From Deltaproteobacteria bacterium (GTDB lineage: Bacteria; Myxococcota_A; UBA9160; SMWR01): a stretch of DNA of 7,059 bases. Of this stretch, positions 6,078 to 7,059 are shown one piece after another. A model generated the notes under the pieces. The model was not told the DNA's origin. It searched no databases and was given only the letters and a program-made list of their open reading frames with translations. The number at the start of each line of letters is the position of its first letter. Positions within the stretch are counted from its first letter, which is position 1. The stretch spans positions 1 through 7,059 of the forward strand of contig JAJDAM010000763.1 of assembly GCA_029261905.1 (NCBI GenBank), given 5' to 3'. The position numbers and the translations under genes are program-made.

Positions 6078-6080
6078 ACG

Positions 6081-6548
6081 ATGAGCCTCGCCGAATCCAA
6101 TCCCCCTCCGAATTGGCCGCGGATTTCGTCGGCCATCGTCTACGACGACCTGGACGCAGCCCTCGAGTGGCTCGCCAACGCCTTCGGTTTCGAACTGCGC
6201 GTACTCGTCAAGGATGGAGACGGCAACATCGTGCACACCGAGATGGAATTCGGCGGCGGGGTCATCATGCTCGCCCGCAGCGGGCAGCCGACTGCCGCGG
6301 GCTGTAGCCCGAAGAGCCAATCCGGTCGGCACACACAGAGCCTGTTCGTCTACGTCGACGATATCGATGCTCATCACGAGCGCGCCAAGGCTGCGGGAGC
6401 CAAAGTCCTCGAAGCGCCGTCGAGCCGCGACTATGGCGATCGGGTCTACAGTTGCCTCGATTTCGAGGGTCACCCCTGGTTCTTCGCCCAGCGCCTGGAT
6501 CAACAGGCGTGGGATGATTCGATCAAAGAGTTCTCGGTGAAGTCATGA
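6081..6548 (+). CDS. VOC-superfamily (glyoxalase/PhnB-like) protein
   Basis: The 155-aa protein is a single VOC-type domain, made of paired beta-alpha-beta-beta-beta modules that usually hold a metal ion. Module one is seen as SSAIVYDDLDAALEWLANAFGFE (given in parts: AIVYDDLDAALEWL and NAFGFE, about 18-38), then the edge strand IVHTEMEFGGGVIML (50-64). Module two is QSLFVYVDDIDAHHERAKAAGAKV (about 86-109), then YGDRVYSCLDFEGHPWFFAQ near the end. His52 and a glutamate in DFEGH are possible metal ligands. The arrangement resembles PhnB-like VOC proteins, most of which have no known reaction. No signal peptide, so cytoplasmic. It has a good ribosome site and opens a three-gene operon; the stop overlaps the cupin start (ATGA). 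The next VOC protein in the operon is clearly similar in its first half. Substrate unknown. Confidence 0.88.
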   Translation: MSLAESNPPPNWPRISSAIVYDDLDAALEWLANAFGFELRVLVKDGDGNIVHTEMEFGGGVIMLARSGQPTAAGCSPKSQSGRHTQSLFVYVDDIDAHHERAKAAGAKVLEAPSSRDYGDRVYSCLDFEGHPWFFAQRLDQQAWDDSIKEFSVKS

Positions 6549-6892
6549 AGCCGCACTCGCTGCTCGCGACCGTGGATGCGCTGGACGAGATGGAGTTTCA
6601 CAACCTGGCCAGCTTCAACGACGGAGCCGTCGGGGTCTTCTGGTGTGGCGCGGGAACTTCGCCTTGGGAACGACATCCCGACGACGACGAACTGCTGCAG
6701 GTGATCGAGGGGGAGGTCGTGATCACGGTATTGACCGAGACCGATTCGATCGAAACCACCGTCGGTGCCGGCTCGGTGTTCGTCGTGCCGAAGGGCTGCT
6801 GGCACCGCCAACGCATTCCCGAGCGACTCAAGGAACTCTATGTCACACCCGGCGCTACGGAACACTCCAGCGCCGAGGATCCGAGAAAGTAG
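6545..6892 (+). CDS. Small single-domain cupin protein
   Basis: The 115-aa protein is one cupin barrel. Motif 1 is read from WERHPDDDELLQVIEGE (41-57): His44, Glu49 and Gly56 are in place, but the first His of the HxH pair is Glu42. Motif 2 is VGAGSVFVVPKGCWH (73-87), with Pro82, Gly84 and His87. The metal ligand set is therefore Glu/His/Glu/His rather than the usual His/His/Glu/His, or the site binds no metal. Small cupins serve as isomerases, dioxygenases or ligand-binding domains; none can be chosen here. The ATG overlaps the VOC stop, and the next gene begins 2 bases after this stop, so the three are made together. The tail after residue 103 is polar and probably flexible. No signal peptide. 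Confidence 0.87.
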   Translation: MKPHSLLATVDALDEMEFHNLASFNDGAVGVFWCGAGTSPWERHPDDDELLQVIEGEVVITVLTETDSIETTVGAGSVFVVPKGCWHRQRIPERLKELYVTPGATEHSSAEDPRK

Positions 6893-6894
6893 CG

Positions 6895-7059
6895 ATGAGT
6901 GGACAATCCCTGTATCCGATGCTCGCATATTCCGACGCCGCCGCAGCGATCGATTTTCTGTGCAGCGCGTTCGGGTTCAAAGAGAAGATGCGATACGTGG
7001 CGGACGACGGACGGATCGGACACGCCGAGTTGGAATGCGAGGGCAATGTCGTCATGCTC
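6895..7059 (+). CDS. VOC-superfamily protein, N-terminal part (cut by window edge)
   Basis: Only the first 55 residues are present; the frame runs open to the window edge. They match the first module of a VOC domain: SLYPMLAYSDAAAAIDFL, CSAFGFKEKMRY, then IGHAELECEGNVVML. The spacing equals that of the VOC protein at the start of the operon (AFGF, about 14-17 residues, then H-x-E-x-E and a hydrophobic strand). His43 and Glu45 match His52 and Glu54 there, so the two are probably paralogues. The ATG is 2 bases after the cupin stop, with GAGAAAG about 5 bases upstream as a moderate ribosome site. The rest of the protein, and any further operon genes, lie outside the window. Confidence 0.85.
   Translation, partial: MSGQSLYPMLAYSDAAAAIDFLCSAFGFKEKMRYVADDGRIGHAELECEGNVVML

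Noticed and set aside
1..7059. CRISPR array, tRNA or rRNA genes, defence or toxin-antitoxin system
   Set aside because: No regular spaced repeats, cloverleaf or rRNA-like stretch was seen by eye, and no gene belongs to a recognised defence or toxin family.

Overview
This is a GC-rich bacterial chromosomal window of densely packed protein genes, with no RNA genes, mobile elements or CRISPR. The mix (membrane-anchored SGNH hydrolase, APH-fold kinase, TetR regulator, exported sulfatase-like enzyme, VOC/cupin enzymes, frequent GTG/TTG starts) suits a large-genome proteobacterium or a relative such as Myxococcota or Binatota. That placement is an impression from gene content; no marker gene is present.

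Left part (1-2354, + strand): a membrane-anchored SGNH/GDSL hydrolase with a TTG start or an upstream start, followed after 70 bases by an APH-fold small-molecule kinase. They probably form one transcription unit. Their substrates are not readable from the sequence; polysaccharide or lipid decoration is one guess.

Middle part (2463-5905, - strand): two units read leftwards. First come a GNAT acetyltransferase and an exported sulfatase-like hydrolase, coupled by a GTGA overlap; inverted repeats lie just after the stop. Next comes a lipobox-bearing SAM methyltransferase followed directly by a TetR repressor (TGA then GTG, no gap). The methyltransferase has an easily read promoter (TTGACC, 16 bases, TATAAT). 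A TGACC-N5-GGTCA inverted repeat overlaps it, so the simplest model is that the TetR protein represses its own operon. A perfect 10-bp inverted repeat buries the TetR start codon in a predicted mRNA hairpin. A stem-loop followed by a T tract ends the unit, facing the kinase gene.

Right part (6081-7059, + strand): a VOC protein, a small cupin and a second VOC protein cut off by the window edge. They are joined by an ATGA overlap and a 2-base gap, so this is a tight operon, divergent from the GNAT gene. Its 175-base divergent region holds an AT-rich promoter-like patch and a purine-rich leader full of small direct and inverted repeats, one of which places the Shine-Dalgarno in a hairpin loop.

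No complete novel system can be proven here. The most interesting parts are the self-regulated lipoprotein-methyltransferase/TetR unit and the VOC-cupin-VOC operon with its structured leader. No gap between genes exceeds 300 bases.
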